Below are positions 1 to 12,076 of a stretch of DNA of 64,000 nt, piece by piece. Origin of the DNA: Venturia oleaginea (Eukaryota; Ascomycota; Dothideomycetes; Venturiales; Venturiaceae). The notes beneath the pieces were generated by a model that saw only the letters and a program-made list of their open reading frames with translations, did no database searches and was not told the DNA's origin. Position 1 is the stretch's first letter. Every line of letters begins with the position of its first letter. The position numbers and the translations under genes were made by a program. The stretch covers positions 248,001 to 312,000 of the forward strand of contig JABMLP010000022.1 in the NCBI GenBank assembly GCA_013176395.1, written 5' to 3'.

Positions 1-396
1 AGATCGTAAATTTTGCGCCGAACCAGTTCCATCTCGTGAACTTGTGCGGAAACTGTAGCCAGAATGTCAGCATTGGAGTAATACCACGCCATTGGATTTG
101 AGAGATCTGAGTTTTGAAATGCTGAGGGCCTGAAGTAGATGGAAACTATGTAGGTGGGAGTCCAGCACTATCATCGCAGTTCCAAGTGTCGCGCTGAATG
201 GTGCTAGTGACAACTGTTGAGGGCCTTGCACCGGCCTCTAGCACTCTTATCCAGGCGCTGGGAGAGCAAACTTACGCTGCTGTTCATATTCGGCGGTGCG
301 CGCAGCCTGATCCTGAAACTCCACACGGACGGATTCCAGCAGCTCAGAAAGGCGACCAGTCTGTTGGGCAGGAGGTGGCCTATGAGCGCCATACAT
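1..396 (-). CDS. TUP1: Tup1/RCO-1-type transcriptional corepressor, N-terminal part (runs off left edge)
   Basis: Partial gene. Exon 1 (276-396) starts at MYGAHRPPP and carries RLSELLESVRVEFQDQAAR followed by TAEYEQQ. A GTAAG donor follows, and an acceptor at 53 joins exon 2 (1-52), which reads LSAQVHEMELVRRKIYDL. The pattern of a short Pro-rich start, then 'RLxELLxxxRxEFxxQ...EYEQQ', then 'VxEMxLVRxKxY' is the N-terminal tetramerisation helix of Tup1/RCO-1/RcoA corepressors, which bind Ssn6/Cyc8. The WD40 propeller would lie outside the window to the left. I chose the methionine at 396 over the in-frame one at 498 because fungal Tup1 proteins usually begin close to the helix. The family call rests on about 58 residues recognised by pattern, so it is likely but not certain. 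Confidence 0.72.
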
Positions 397-2282
397 TATG
401 CCAGGATGAAAGCTGTAGTTGCGATGGACGGGAGGATGGGTGTGCTGCTCTACTCTCTGAGTCGAGCGCGTACTCCCGGATGCAATGGTGGAAATCAACA
501 GGAATGGAGTGGGTTGGTTGATGGATCTGGTGTGGAGGATTGGATTGCGGGCGGTTGGAGTGGTGTGTGTAGGAGAGTCGGGTCGGGAAAAGCAGTTGTC
601 CTTGTTGTTCTCTGGGTGGAGGTGCGGCAGCGCGTTCGACTCGCTACTTTAGCTCCGGGAACAGCTGTGGGTCAGAAATGCCTGAACCTGGCCCCGGCGC
701 GTATTCGAATCTCTCTCCAACCACCACAGTGACCACCATATCAGTCAAGACACCAAGCGCCGTGAAGGCATCTTGCGTGGTGTCTTCATGTCGTGTCGTT
801 AAGTCTATCTCTTCGTGCAGCGCGGTTCAATCGTTCTCTCCGTGCAGCACGTTCAATCGTTCTCTCCGTGTAGCACGTTCAATCGTCCTATCCGTGCAGC
901 ATCATGCTATTCTGTACTCCCGATACCAATGCCTCGTCGTCCCTCGTAACACCATGTACTCTGCTGCAGGCCGCCGAGGAACAATGGCAAAGCTGTGCAT
1001 GGGTAGCCCGTTCCCGATCCAGCAAGCTGGTGAAGCGGATAGAGGGATATGTGGGCTTCACCTATGCGACGTTGACGTTCCAGCCCCCACAGCGGAAGTA
1101 ACAGTCAACTAAAGGGCCAAAGTCTGGCCTCCTAAAACCGCCTTCCCCAAGGTCGATGAAAATAATGAAGCAAAGAATCACAACCCGTGCATCGGCAATC
1201 TCACGTGGCGAGTCATGTATGGGTAACGTTTCTTACCGCGGGATACAGAAGCGAGTCAGGCAGTTGTACTCATCTCTTGGCCTCGACTAGCGAGGTCAGA
1301 TTGCCCAGACGTGAGGAACTGGATTTGACCGAGTCGAGGAAGTGGGCTAGGGCTGAATAGGCCGCGACGGAGGAATTGTAGGTATGGCCGGTAGATATGA
1401 GGATATACCCATGATTTGGGAGTATCCGCTTTCGGAAGTAGGCGGTACTTTGGTTGCTTGCACAAAAGGCGTTCCAACCGGCTGTGTATACGAGATTCAA
1501 GCTTGATACCCCAACTGTGGCTTTATTGGTTTAGTGGTTCTTGACCTGTCTGTAGTGTAGAATGGAGACATCTTATACCGACAAGATGGATTGATGAACC
1601 AAACTACTACGCCTTCTATCTCTATTCCAAATAGATCTTCACGTCACGTCACACCAAAGTTCCATCCTCCTCCTCCGACTGAATCTTAATACCACTCACC
1701 AAACAAAAAAAATCCTTCCATTCCGTCTAACATAATTCCATATATCGCACCCACATCCAAAACAATCAAATAACCCCATTCCAAAGCTCCCGTCCTTCCC
1801 ACACCTCACCAACCCGCACTTGAATAGATACCGCATCTCTTCTTCTCCAAATTCAAGAGCTTGCCGCAAACCATCTAAAAGAAGCCACCCGACTATCTCC
1901 ATCCAATACCAAAACCACGCCAATAGTGTGGCACATAGAAACCAAACGGAAACCACAGGTTCGAAAAAGTTGATTGTTTTTCCACCGGGAAAAGGGCCTA
2001 AGTAATCGTTCAAGCTCCCTCAGATTTTCGATCCGCTACGCCTCGTCACGCTCAAAATCCCTCTTGTCCCTTCTTCATTCTTCTCCAACGTTTAACGCCA
2101 TTACTGCCCATCAGATAACCGTGTTTTGAAGGTCGTAGATACCCACGTCCCAGTTCGCTGCCTCCAGCGTACGCCGCGCTCGAAATGATGAAAGTCCCAA
2201 AAATCCGCATGAAAAGAAGAAAGTCAACCTGACTTGCAATTAGATAGCGCCCTAATTTCCGCCATTTTCGATCGCCGTTGTG
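397..2282. other. Intergenic / long 5' leader of the Tup1 gene
   Basis: About 1.9 kb without a convincing gene. It probably holds the promoter and a long 5' leader of the corepressor gene at the left edge. It contains a 26-bp tandem repeat at 825-902. The minus-strand frame at 1696-2013 (105 aa, Trp/Phe/Cys-rich) and the small frames at 198-1112 have no family signature and look like chance ORFs. Confidence 0.5.
825..902. repeat. 26-bp tandem repeat, three copies
   Basis: Three successive 26-base units begin with GTTCAATCGT at 825, 851 and 877. They differ by a few substitutions. The array lies upstream of the corepressor start, in its presumed leader or promoter. Confidence 0.85.
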
Positions 2283-4594
2283 TCAGCTCGGAGAGTAATC
2301 ATGAGGATCTCTTCCAGAAGCCAAGTTCAGGAGGGCATTACGTTGTTCAGATATTCGGATCGGTTGTTCAGTGTGGCGTCTTGAAAAGTCTGGCGGTCGT
2401 GGTAGGCCTGTATATGGAGAGGGTCGTGCCGTTGAATTGATAGGCAATGGCATGGTGTGTGAGTAGTCCGGCCGTGGTGGTGATGGCCGATGTTGTGGCG
2501 AGGAGATAAGATTGATGGGTTCCCTGTTCGAGCCAGCCGGTAAGCGTGCTGGTGAAGAATAGGGCGCTGTGTCCGTGGGATGAACAATACTGCTAATAAA
2601 ACGTGAGGTTCCTCTCACTGTCTGTTGGTTATGTGCCTGGACCTGGTGGGACACATTTCCGTTAGTATTAAGCGCATAATGGTTTGGCCGAGGGTACGAA
2701 GGATACCCATTCTTTTGTTGCCTATAGTCTGGCAGGCTATTAGGCGTGCTGTATTGTGGTTTCTTGGCAGGAGGCTCATCATCATCACTCAACGTCAAGT
2801 CGATGATCTCGGATTTGCGCTTCTGGCCTGGCCGTGGACCGGATGATGCCGCAGGCAGGACTGGCGGCGTCATTGAAGACTGGTTTGGCGGCGTTAATTT
2901 GGAGAAAGAGAATGGCACGTTCGATGCTTCCACCTTCATTACCGGCTGTTTCGGCTTGGTGATTTCAACCAGATCCTCATCCGAATCGTCGTCTTCGTCG
3001 TCGTGGCCATTTGCAGCCCCATGGGAACGACCATTTGATCGAGAGTTATTGGTGCCGACAGGTGACCAGGTTGCGTTCGGTTCGATGTTCACCTGATCTA
3101 CTGAGCTTGAGGTTTTGGCGAGGATTTCCTGGACATATCTATACAATATTAGTTGTTGGACACGATCCCTAACTAGGACATCTTACTGGTCTACTGCGAG
3201 GTCCCCGAATTGCAGAGCCTTATCGCAGACTGGACATTTCCAGAGGGGAGCCTGTTCTTGAAGTTGTAGAAATGAAGAAGCATCGAAGCATTGGTTGTGA
3301 GTGCATGCGGTAGAGCGGATTGGTATGGCAATTCGAGTGTACGACACTGGATCTTTGAGAGACATGATACTCGACGTCGCAACAATATCCTCATCACTAG
3401 CCTTCATGACCACTATGGAATTGATTAACAATAGGAATGTGGGGAACGGGTAGGGTTACCCACTGTCAGATATGACGCGGGCCTTGCTTATCACACCGCG
3501 TTCTTGGATGCGCTTGACGAGTTCTTCCACCGAGTGCTTTTGTACTAGCAACGCAACTAGATTAAATATCTGTTTTTCATGAGCCTGACGAGCGGGAGTG
3601 TTAGTGAAGGATGCAAAAAAAAGAATATAGCTACCTTGTGTGTCAGTGCGTAAGTGACGTGGATTTGATTTTGAAAATCGGGCTCGCGCTTGATAAAACC
3701 TGTGATGTCTGCAGGTCTGGTTGATCCGGGCTTGTTTTTCAGTCCTTTGAAGTTGGCCTTCACCTCTTCGCCGCCTACTTTGATCTCCAGCTGCGTGGGA
3801 AAGCTTATGTCCACTGCAGTACCTTTAGGAACATCCCCAGCGGCGCAGTAAAGTAGAATGCGAAGTGAACTATCAGTCCTGAGATGGTTCACATATGGAC
3901 CTGGTAGCCTTAGAGGAAGCATCATGGTGTTGCGGTGGGAGCTGTAGACTGTGAATAAACTGGTCAGTGGGCGCCACGTCCACACACGCTAGAAAAACAT
4001 ACCCGGCATGTCTAATGTTCTGGTCAAGGCCTCGCGAATCGTGTAGAAGGGGCTACTCTTGAAGTTGAGGGGAGCTGTGTGCCGTTAGTAAACAGCGATC
4101 TAAAAAGAAAACGCTCACATCAGTGCTGTACTCACTCATGTATAGTGGGCGACTACCGGTCAGGCCCTGATGTTGGCCTCCAAAGGCCTTTTCTCCATAT
4201 TTTGGCGGCATGCTGCCAGGCGCGGGTGGGTAAGTTGGAACGTCGGTGGCTCCGACTTTGGAGGGTGACGCGAAGGTAGAACTGCTGTCTGGAAGCGGTG
4301 GCTTTCCCCCCTTGGAAACGCGGCCTCGAAATTCAAGGAGTGCTTGTTGATCACCTTTGAGGAGCGAGTTTAGATCTGGAGTGAGGGGCATCAATTAGCG
4401 AGTGTGAAATGGTGGGAGTAAACAGAAGGTGGGAGCACACAATCTATGATCCGCTTCTGAAGTTGACTCTTGACGCCGGAAACCAGTAATCCCTCGCCTC
4501 TGCAGATTTCTCTTAGCTCGTTGTTTACCAGCGTCTTTATATGTGCCTCGATGGATTGGCCTTGCGATTGCAAAGAGCCGGAGCGCGATGCCAT
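2283..4594 (-). CDS. SIZ1: Siz/PIAS-family SUMO E3 ligase (SAP, PINIT, SP-RING)
   Basis: Seven exons read on the minus strand (4441-4594, 4136-4375, 4003-4074, 3635-3948, 3464-3569, 3187-3412, 2283-3138) join in frame to 655 residues. The N-terminus holds a SAP DNA-binding helix pair (IKTLVNNELREICRGEGL...GVKSQLQKRIID). The centre is a PINIT domain (FKSSPFYTIREALTRTLDMPG to YALTHK). The SP-RING follows, with CTHNQCFD...WKCPVCDK zinc ligands. The tail is Ser/Pro-rich and disordered, with an acidic DDEDDDSDED stretch and VEITKP and EIIDLTLSDDDEPPAKK, which look like SUMO-interacting motifs beside an NLS. Such proteins attach SUMO to nuclear targets together with Ubc9. Start at MASRSG. It shares a 570-bp divergent promoter region with the DUF2423 gene. 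Very secure family call; exon edges are inferred. Confidence 0.92.
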
Positions 4595-5163
4595 TGTTGT
4601 CTGGAGGGAAGTGGTAGTATGGGCGTGGTGGGAGGTCGAACTTGGTCGTTGTAGTACCCGGATCCTACGATAGGCAGCGGAGGGCAATGGGAGCTTTGAA
4701 TGTGTGATGGGTCGAGAGATCTGAGGGAGAGTGTGAGTTGACTGGCTTTCGGTTCCACTGGGCTGCTCGAGACATGACAGTGCAGGTTGTTTTCAGGCAG
4801 ATAGATGGGAGGGAAGTATAAGTCTTCCTCTGTTGAAGACGAGCTGGACTGGACGGCTGTGATAAAACTTCACACGTCGATTTCACTCGACAAGGAAGCA
4901 CTTGGTGAGAGGTGATGTTCTTCACTCTGCTGTTTCTGTGCAGTATATGAAGGCACGACTCGAGTGGTTGATGCAGACTAGTCAACGTTTCTTCGTCGTC
5001 GTCGTTCTCTCAGCATCCACAGAGATCGCCACATGACTCGCAGCATATAGCATTAATCCAAATTCTCGACTTCTACTTTTTCTTCAAAGAACCACTCAGA
5101 CCCCAACAACAACAACTTCAATAACCCACACTCAACACAACTCACACACCTACTACCACAACC
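4595..5163. promoter_or_regulatory. Divergent promoter region between SUMO ligase and DUF2423 gene
   Basis: 569 bp separate the two divergent start codons. The stretch just before 5164 is CA-rich with CAACAACAACAA and CACACAACTCACACACC tracts, a typical fungal 5' leader immediately upstream of ACCATGG. No TATA box is obvious. Confidence 0.5.
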
Positions 5164-5881
5164 ATGGCTAAGGGACTCCGAGCTACCAGCAAAAAGAACA
5201 ACCGCGTCAAGATTCGCTCAAGAGTCTACGCCCCAGTCGATGAAGCAAGGACCGAACGCCTATCGCAAAGACTCCTCGACCTCGCCTCGCAACCGAAACC
5301 CGCAAAGATCGAAATGGAGGTCGATGCAGAAAAGGGTGAGTCCTCTCCTGCTACTGCTCAAATTTCGCCCCGATTGTTTGCTCAGACTAACATTTCTGCA
5401 GAAGCCTCGAGCAAGGACCAGGACGCCCCAGCAACAACAGAAGGTTTGTCTTTCCGCTTCTCATGCCCCGTCCCTGCATCTCTTAGCGATAGCGAAGGGA
5501 GATCAGCCAGTGGTGAGGAGAAGCATAGAGACATAGAAGCAGCTGGCGACGATATGTTTTACCATCTCCTTGGCCTCTGCACGGATATTGATGTTGAGGG
5601 ATTTGGAAGAGAAGGAGAGCTGCTTATGGATCTGGACAAGGAGTCATTTTCCTGCTTTTTGTAGCATGTCTGTGACTTTTTGGCTAACACTTTTGTTCTC
5701 CACAGAAATGGATGTCGACAGCGCAGCAAAACACAACACGCGATCCTCAACCTCAACCCGCAGAGCACCAAAGAAAGCAATTCGCGTCCAGAAGGCGCAT
5801 CGCAGAATCCGCAACGAGCTTACTTTCAGGAAGCGAGTATTTAAGAAGACGAAGGGAGGACCAGGCAAGTCCAACAGGTAG
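5164..5881 (+). CDS. DUF2423 (YBL028C-like) small basic nuclear protein
   Basis: Three exons (5164-5335, 5402-5443, 5706-5881) join in frame to 129 residues. The N-terminus MAKGLRATSKKNNRVKIRSR followed by ARTERLSQRLLDLAS is the DUF2423 signature, in which a MAK-x-LRA start and a basic patch precede a short helix. The C-terminus is strongly basic (RRAPKKAIRVQKAHRRIR...KKTKGGPGKSN) and looks like a nucleolar targeting tail. Yeast YBL028C is nucleolar and associated with ribosome biogenesis; the same role here is inference. The start codon lies in ACCATGG context. The second intron (5444-5705, 262 nt) is long for this window and contains an open stretch that should not be annotated as coding. 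Confidence 0.88.
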
Positions 5882-6504
5882 ATTTCTGGCATGGGTTTTG
5901 TTTTATGATATGTATGATCAGCCGGCGTTTGGGATATGGCATTTGCTCGCGCGTGCAGGGAAGTAGCTCTGCCACGTTTGATACCCAAGAGTTATGAGAT
6001 GGTTTCGAAATAAGAATACTTCGTACACTGTGCAGACTCATGCCTATGCGTGAAGCAATAATCGATGTCCATGTCTAGAGAGGACCATCGAACAGGTTGA
6101 TGTGGTAGGAACGATCCTTCTCGATGTATAATTCCTTCTCGAGGTGTGATATCTTCTCGATGTATGATACCTTCTCGATGTATGATTCTATTCCCTCGTC
6201 CGAATGCTCGCTTGATAAGAAGCTGTCGGTATATCGAAAGCTCCCGAGGATGAAAGAATGAAGCCGGTCCAGGATGTTGAATCTTCCACATCTTGATCTG
6301 AATATCCGTGAGATGCAGTAATATCTGTCGATCGGTTGCTCTTGGCTGTTGAGTCAACTGATCGGCCGAAATCAACTAGCGTGAGAGAATTTGGGAGTAC
6401 CCAAGCTTTCGACCCCTCTTCTCGATTTGAACTTGGAAGTTTGCGAGTCTCAGAGCAGCCGATATCGCGGAGACATAGGAGACACTTTTGCCTTCCAAAG
6501 AGAA
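5882..6504. other. Intergenic, with an 18-bp tandem repeat
   Basis: About 620 bp between the DUF2423 stop and the Zn2Cys6 gene. It presumably holds the terminator of the former and the promoter of the latter. The only clear structure is a four-copy tandem repeat at 6116-6187. Confidence 0.5.
6116..6187. repeat. 18-bp tandem repeat, four imperfect copies
   Basis: Four units based on CCTTCTCGATGTATGATA follow one another without spacing, each with one to three substitutions. They lie about 320 bp upstream of the transcription-factor start. Confidence 0.85.
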
Positions 6505-8934
6505 ATGAACATGCAAAACGACGGACCAAACGTCTTCCAATCACCAGATCCACAGTTGCCCCCCTATGGATATCAGCTGCAGACTCCCGGACGACAGCTC
6601 GACCACCATTCCACCACTCCTCCCAGCATCCCCAGGCAGTCCACGAAGAAGCGAAAGCTCGATTCCTTTGGCGACCCGGCGCTCGACTACGACGGACAGG
6701 ACGACCACGAGGGAAGTGCTAATGGCCTCACGCACAATGGCTCCAATCGAAAGTCGCGTCAAAATGGCACCAAACGAGCCTGCAATCAGTGCAGGCAGCA
6801 GAAGGTTAGTCACAGCCATTCACCCCGCCATATAGGCCGCCACCCGTTTGATATGGGCGCTTGCATCGCCATACCCTCTCAATTCCCGTTCAAACCCATT
6901 TGTTCTGACTTTCACTCGCAGCTGAAATGTAATGTCGTCGAGGATCCATGGCAGAGCTGCGATCGCTGCACCAAGCACAAGTTCAAATGCGAGATCACGG
7001 CAGATTTCAAACGCGTAGGCAAACGATCACAACAGGCCGAGCTAGAGCGGAGCAATGAAGAGTTGTCACGTCAGGTGGAAGAAATGACCAACGAGTTGCG
7101 CAGACTTCAACAGCGAGAGGAGCAATGGAGACAGTTCGAGGTACGAATGCTAAACCCGGGCAACCAGATGGGCGAGTTCACCACCGACACACCTCCCAGG
7201 CACGACGACGGCTCTCATGATGCGGCGTTGCTGCTCAACCTCAAGCAATCGGCGGGTAGTGATGGCAATAGAGCCACTCCAGTGCCTATGGGCCGAATCA
7301 CGCCTATACCCATACCTCAAACACTCGGGCGGCTTGGAGACATCACCATTCCCATGGACATAATCGGCGAAATGTGGAAAGAGTACTTCGACCATTACCA
7401 TGCATGGTTACCGGTCCTAGACTTAAAGGACACCCCGGAACACGTCTTCGATCGTTCGCCCTTTCTCTTTTGGACTGTCATCATGATTGCCTGCAGGCGT
7501 TACACCGGAGGCTCCATGTTCTCCACGCTACTGAAGCCTTACATCGATCTAGTCAATGCGACAATCACTCGACCACCAACCAAAGCAGGGCACCACAATG
7601 TCAAAGGCCTGTGCCTACTGTGTACCTGGCCAATTCCAATCAGCAGTACCACCGAAGATATGACCTTCACATTGTCTGGTGTCATGATGAAATTCGCGAT
7701 GCACCTCGGAATCCACCGACCATCAAATCCATCCGACTTCAATAACATTCCTGTCAATCTGCGCACAGAGCAGATTACTGATAGACTAAAGACGTGGGCG
7801 ATATGCAATCTAGTCGCTCAGAATGTTTCTACTGGCTATGGCCAACCTCCTGAAACCATATATGATGACACCTTGAAGAAGCGCGGGGACGAATTTTCCC
7901 AAGTCCTGACATCTTTCGATACAAGGCTGGAAATTGAACAAGTGATTGACAAGATTACTCGTGAAATCTACTGCCCGCGCAGTGAGAAGATGCAGACCGA
8001 TCTGAGCGAGTACAAAATGGAAGTGAACAGACTACGCGCGAAGATCGACGTGGGAAATCGTAAGTAAAGCTATGATTTTTGACTATACGGCAGCGCTAAC
8101 TATTCAGCTCTGGATTCTATCCACTTTTACGCTGCTCAAATGCATCTCAATCTTCAAGTCTTCTTCAAAGACCACAGCTCGGCCGACTACCAAAACGCTC
8201 TCCGAGAGCTCGATCAGAGTGTGCGCAGCTTTGTCACTGCAGCTTGTGGCTATGACAACAACATAAAATATGCACCATACTACATCTACCAAATGTGTGT
8301 TGCAGCTGCCGCAGCGCTCCTGAAGCTGATGAACTCATTTTTTGGATTTTCTGCCTATACCGACCGAGATGCTGGCGTACAGCTTTTCTGGCGAGCCATT
8401 GATTGTATTCGCACCACGAGTGCTCGCGACAATGACCTTCCCCAACGATTGGGTGAAGTCCTAGCACAGATGTGGAACGCTTGTGATGCAGCGCGTACAG
8501 AAGGTGGTGTGGTTATCTCAGAAAGCGTGGCTGCTGGTCACGTCGATTCCAGTCTCACGCTCAAGCGCCGATATCGTATGAGCATGTCTCATGTCTTCGA
8601 CAGCATATGGCGCTGGAAAGAGGAGATGCACGGTGATCGTGGCAAACTGAAGGACCAGGTACTAAATCCCACTTCTCCAATAGCGACGACCCACCGTAGC
8701 TCATCCTTTTCGAACGGGAGACGGCCATCTGTTGGCTTGCCGGACGAAACGCAGCATGTTGATTCTCAAGGCATGGCGAGTTTTGGCGGCTTTGGTGGGC
8801 TGCCACTTGCACAGTCTGATATGCAATATAATGGCGCCACTAGCTACGACTGCTTCGATCCTGTGGGCTGGTATCTCAACGACCTGGGAGGCAGCTTCGA
8901 AGGCTTCGGCGCTCCTAACGGACTTGGATGGTGA
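6505..8934 (+). CDS. Zn2Cys6 fungal transcription factor (Leu3/PrtT-like layout)
   Basis: Three exons (6505-6804, 6922-8059, 8108-8934) join to 754 residues. The binuclear zinc cluster spans the first splice: CNQCRQQK | LKCNVVEDPWQSCDRCTKHKFKC, six cysteines. It is followed by a basic linker (KRVGKRS) and a coiled coil (AELERSNEELSRQVEEMTNELRRLQQREEQW) for dimerisation. The centre is the fungal middle homology region (WKEYFDHYHAWLPVLD, FLFWTVIMIACRR). The C-terminus is Gly/Ser-rich and may be an activation region. The CNQCRQQKxKC and FKRVGKRS wording resembles Leu3/PrtT-type regulators, but the target genes cannot be read from sequence. An upstream in-frame ATG at 6391 would add 38 residues of non-regulator-like sequence. 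Intron 1 is 117 nt, a multiple of three without a stop, so retention would not break the frame. Confidence 0.88.
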
Positions 8935-10230
8935 GAGGAAACCGGATGGGATAGACGGAACTGGTGGATATTTCAACATTGGCGTGTCTGTTACTCTACG
9001 ACATTCAGGGCTGTGGATACTTTTAACATGATGGGTGGGACGAGTCTGACACGAAGGACGGTATGAGAAATAGGAGCTGGGCGGGAGACTTTTGGTGTTT
9101 CCTTTGGACCTCACATCCGCGACGGATGAATCATTATCTTCTGTCGAGCACACCATATTTAGGTTCTTTGGCGGTATATTCTGTTGTTTGGCAAGGCGTG
9201 GGAGTCTGCAGTACGAGCACGAGGCATGAAAACCACACATTAGAGAAGCGATGATGAATGATGATGGAAAGATATACCCAGGAAAGGAGATTTTTTGGTT
9301 GGATTGATAGGGGTGAGGAAGTTGTAGTTTGTGAGCGATTCACTCAAAAGTATTCTCTATCTTTTTGTTTCTTTTCTACTTAGACATTCTCACTTGATTC
9401 TCTCCGGTAATCATTATAATAGATGATGGACGGTGGCGATTCTGTGAAGAGCATTGACATTACGTGTGATACATGCATGCATGCGAGAAGTTTTCGGTGG
9501 AAGAATTTTACAACTTGATACTTTGTGGTTTCACCGGGTAAACATGGTTGCGCGACGGACCTGAGTCCTAGTCTTTCGGGCTCCGTTATTGTATACGCCT
9601 AAACAGAGATCCATGCCGAGTGCTGGTGCACTAGTTGTTGAGCACAAAGATGAGTCAGTGAATATGAGCACTGATGCCGACCGCTGATGTCCACGAGCAT
9701 TGCACGACGATTAGCACTTCGTAGCTTTTCTCCAGCTGCCGCTGTTGGCTTTGTATTATTGTTGTGCGCAGAAGAGTGATGATGCTGATGATGCTGATAT
9801 CCTCGTCTGCGGGAGGTCGTTGTTGCGCTTGCGAAGACTGATGACGCCGCCGGCGATGTCTTCGTCTCATTGTTGAATGCAGAAGACTGGTGATGATATT
9901 AGTATCTGTGCCTGACATGAAGATGGTAGAGTAGAGTCATCTTACCTTGTATTGTAGTCGATCGGGCATCAAGAGACAACGTCGTCCTCGCTCGAGGCTT
10001 GCGGACGACTCACTTTCAGGTCCCCACTAATCTACTCCTCCATCTCTGAATACATTCAAAGATCCTGCCAAGAAGATCTTATCTATCCGTAATTGTGTGA
10101 ACCCCTCCCATGGCCTCATTCATACAGGAGGCGATGGCAATCAGTGCTTTGTTTGCTGTAGGCCAACGAGCCGCCTTTCAACCATGCCGCGTGGCAAATC
10201 ACCAGGTAAAAGTCCTTTCCGAGGCTAGAA

Positions 10231-10430
10231 GGGTAGGATCGTGAGATGTTCGGCAGCGTAGTATTCCGGTCGGTTTACCTATCGCGTACGAATCTTGACT
10301 GTAAGGATGACTGGCTCTGGCTGCAAAGTAGGGTAGGATTGTGAGATGTTCGGCAGCGTAGTATTCCGGTCGGTTTACCTATCGCGTACAAATCTTGACT
10401 GTAAGGATGACTGGCACTGACCGCAAAGTG
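10231..10430. repeat. 100-bp tandem duplication
   Basis: Two adjacent copies of a 100-base unit (10231-10330 and 10331-10430) begin GGGTAGGAT and differ only at a handful of bases, for example C/T at 10240/10340 and G/A at 10290/10390. The near identity suggests a recent duplication. Confidence 0.9.
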
Positions 10431-10756
10431 TGCTAGCTCTCCAGGTGTAGGCAACTTCAGTTAGTCTGCATTCTCTAGATATAGTAGTAGTTCAGATTTA
10501 ACTTGGTATGTAATGTCGTCTGTGCCGTGAAGACTCGGTCTCGCAACTTTCCAGAACGGTCGCTGGTGGACACATCGTCTCCGAAGGTCGCAGAATTCAG
10601 GCGATCTGCTTTCTTCTCGATCAGAAATACGGCATTTGTTACGAGCAGAGGAGGCGAAGGCTGTGGCTGGCGGGCCAAGTGCTAATTCTTCTGGAGAAAG
10701 ACGGGTCAGTGAATGATTTCGCGGTCGCTACCAAAGCTTGAGCTCACCTGAATTAA

Positions 10757-10900
10757 AGTTACGTGTGGAATGGCGCTGTGTGAAAGGTGGGCATTGACGG
10801 TGGAGGTTCTCTGATTTTGGAGAGTGGAGAGCTAGAGTTACGCGTGGAATAGCGCTGTGTAAAAAGTGGGCGTTGACGGTGGAGGTTCTCTGGTTTTGGA
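10757..10900. repeat. Direct repeat with 79-bp period
   Basis: Two copies of about 65 bp (10757-10821 and 10836-10900), beginning AGTTACGYGTGGAAT and ending GGTTCTCTGRTTTTGGA, are separated by 14 bp. Several transition differences show it is older than the 100-bp duplication upstream. Confidence 0.85.
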
Positions 10901-11614
10901 CGAGAATTTAAAATTTGGAAAGCTGATGTTGTGTGGTTGTGAGGAAAGGAGAAAAGGCGTGGAGCATCAGAGATTTTATATCAGTTTGTCAGTTTTTTTC
11001 TCTACAACGTTTGGTACGGTTCGGGAAGGTTGGAAATTTTTCTGCTCATGCAATCCATGGGTCTATGAACTTTGAAATCATTCCAGACCCCCACTTCTTC
11101 TTCAGATCGTATAGTGGCCTTGGCACTCCTACCTCGATTGTTGCAGCAACAGAATGCTTACTTACGCAAGTTCTTCTCTTTGACTAGGTTTTGCCTCAGT
11201 GATCATCGAGCAGTGTTTCGGTACAAATTTTCGTCGTTGTAGCGGCCAGAAATGCCATTGCATCACCAAAAGGGGTGAGCAGCAAATGGACGGAAACTTG
11301 GGAGGCTATAGCTCTATACTTTTCTACTATTTGGTTTGCCGTGAGAGCCGAGTATCGAAGCGAGCTGCGGGTGCCCAAATGGTCAGCGGTCGTCGAGGAA
11401 ACTCTTGATGGTGTCAAATGAAGGAGTAGGCCGTATGGTGTTAAGAAGATTTGAGTGTGAAGAAAAGTGAAGGACGGGGGAGAAACTTGAAGCCACGTAC
11501 TGTAGTTCGCTCTTACATGTCCAAGCTGATACGCAACGCGAAATAGTCACGTCGAGCGGGCAGCCGGATATTCCTCGAGCAAGAGGTTTGCATTGACAAT
11601 ACATGGAAACTCTT

Positions 11615-12076
11615 GAGTGTGGTCGTTGGAGTGTGGTCGTTGGAGTGTGGTCGTTGGAGTGTGGTCGTTGGAGTGTGGTCGTTGGAGTGTGGTCGTTGGA
11701 GTGTGGTCGTTGGAGTGTGGTCGTTGGAGTGTGGTCGTTGGAGTGTGGTCGTTGGAGTGTGGTCGTTGGAGTGTGGTCGTTGGAGTGTGGTCGTTGGAGT
11801 GTGGTCGTTGGAGTGTGGTCGTTGGAGTGTGGTCGTTGGAGTGTGGTCGTTGGAGTGTGGTCGTTGGAGTGTGGTCGTTGGAGTGTGGTCGTTGGAGTGT
11901 GGTCGTTGGAGTGTGGTCGTTGGAGTGTGGTCGTTGGAGTGTGGTCGTTGGAGTGTGGTCGTTGGAGTGTGGTCGTTGGAGTGTGGTCGTTGGAGTGTGG
12001 TCGTTGGAGTGTGGTCGTTGGAGTGTGGTCGTTGGAGTGTGGTCGTTGGAGTGTGGTCGTTGGAGTGTGGTCGTTG
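11615..12076. repeat. 14-bp minisatellite, 33 perfect copies
   Basis: The unit GAGTGTGGTCGTTG repeats 33 times without a single substitution over 462 bp; phase was checked line by line. A degenerating partial unit follows. Because 14 is not a multiple of three, each reading frame shows a 14-residue peptide repeat with a 42-nt period, which produces long artificial ORFs on both strands. No promoter, splice or domain evidence supports translation. Confidence 0.97.

Noticed and set aside
5444..5705. Open reading through the second intron of the DUF2423 gene
   Set aside because: Splicing at GTTTGT/CACAG restores frame exactly to EMDVDS and the conserved basic C-terminus; the intronic open stretch has no family signal.
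10231..10430. Possible CRISPR-like or operator array
   Set aside because: Only two adjacent 100-bp copies without spacers, in a fungal nuclear genome; it is a simple tandem duplication.
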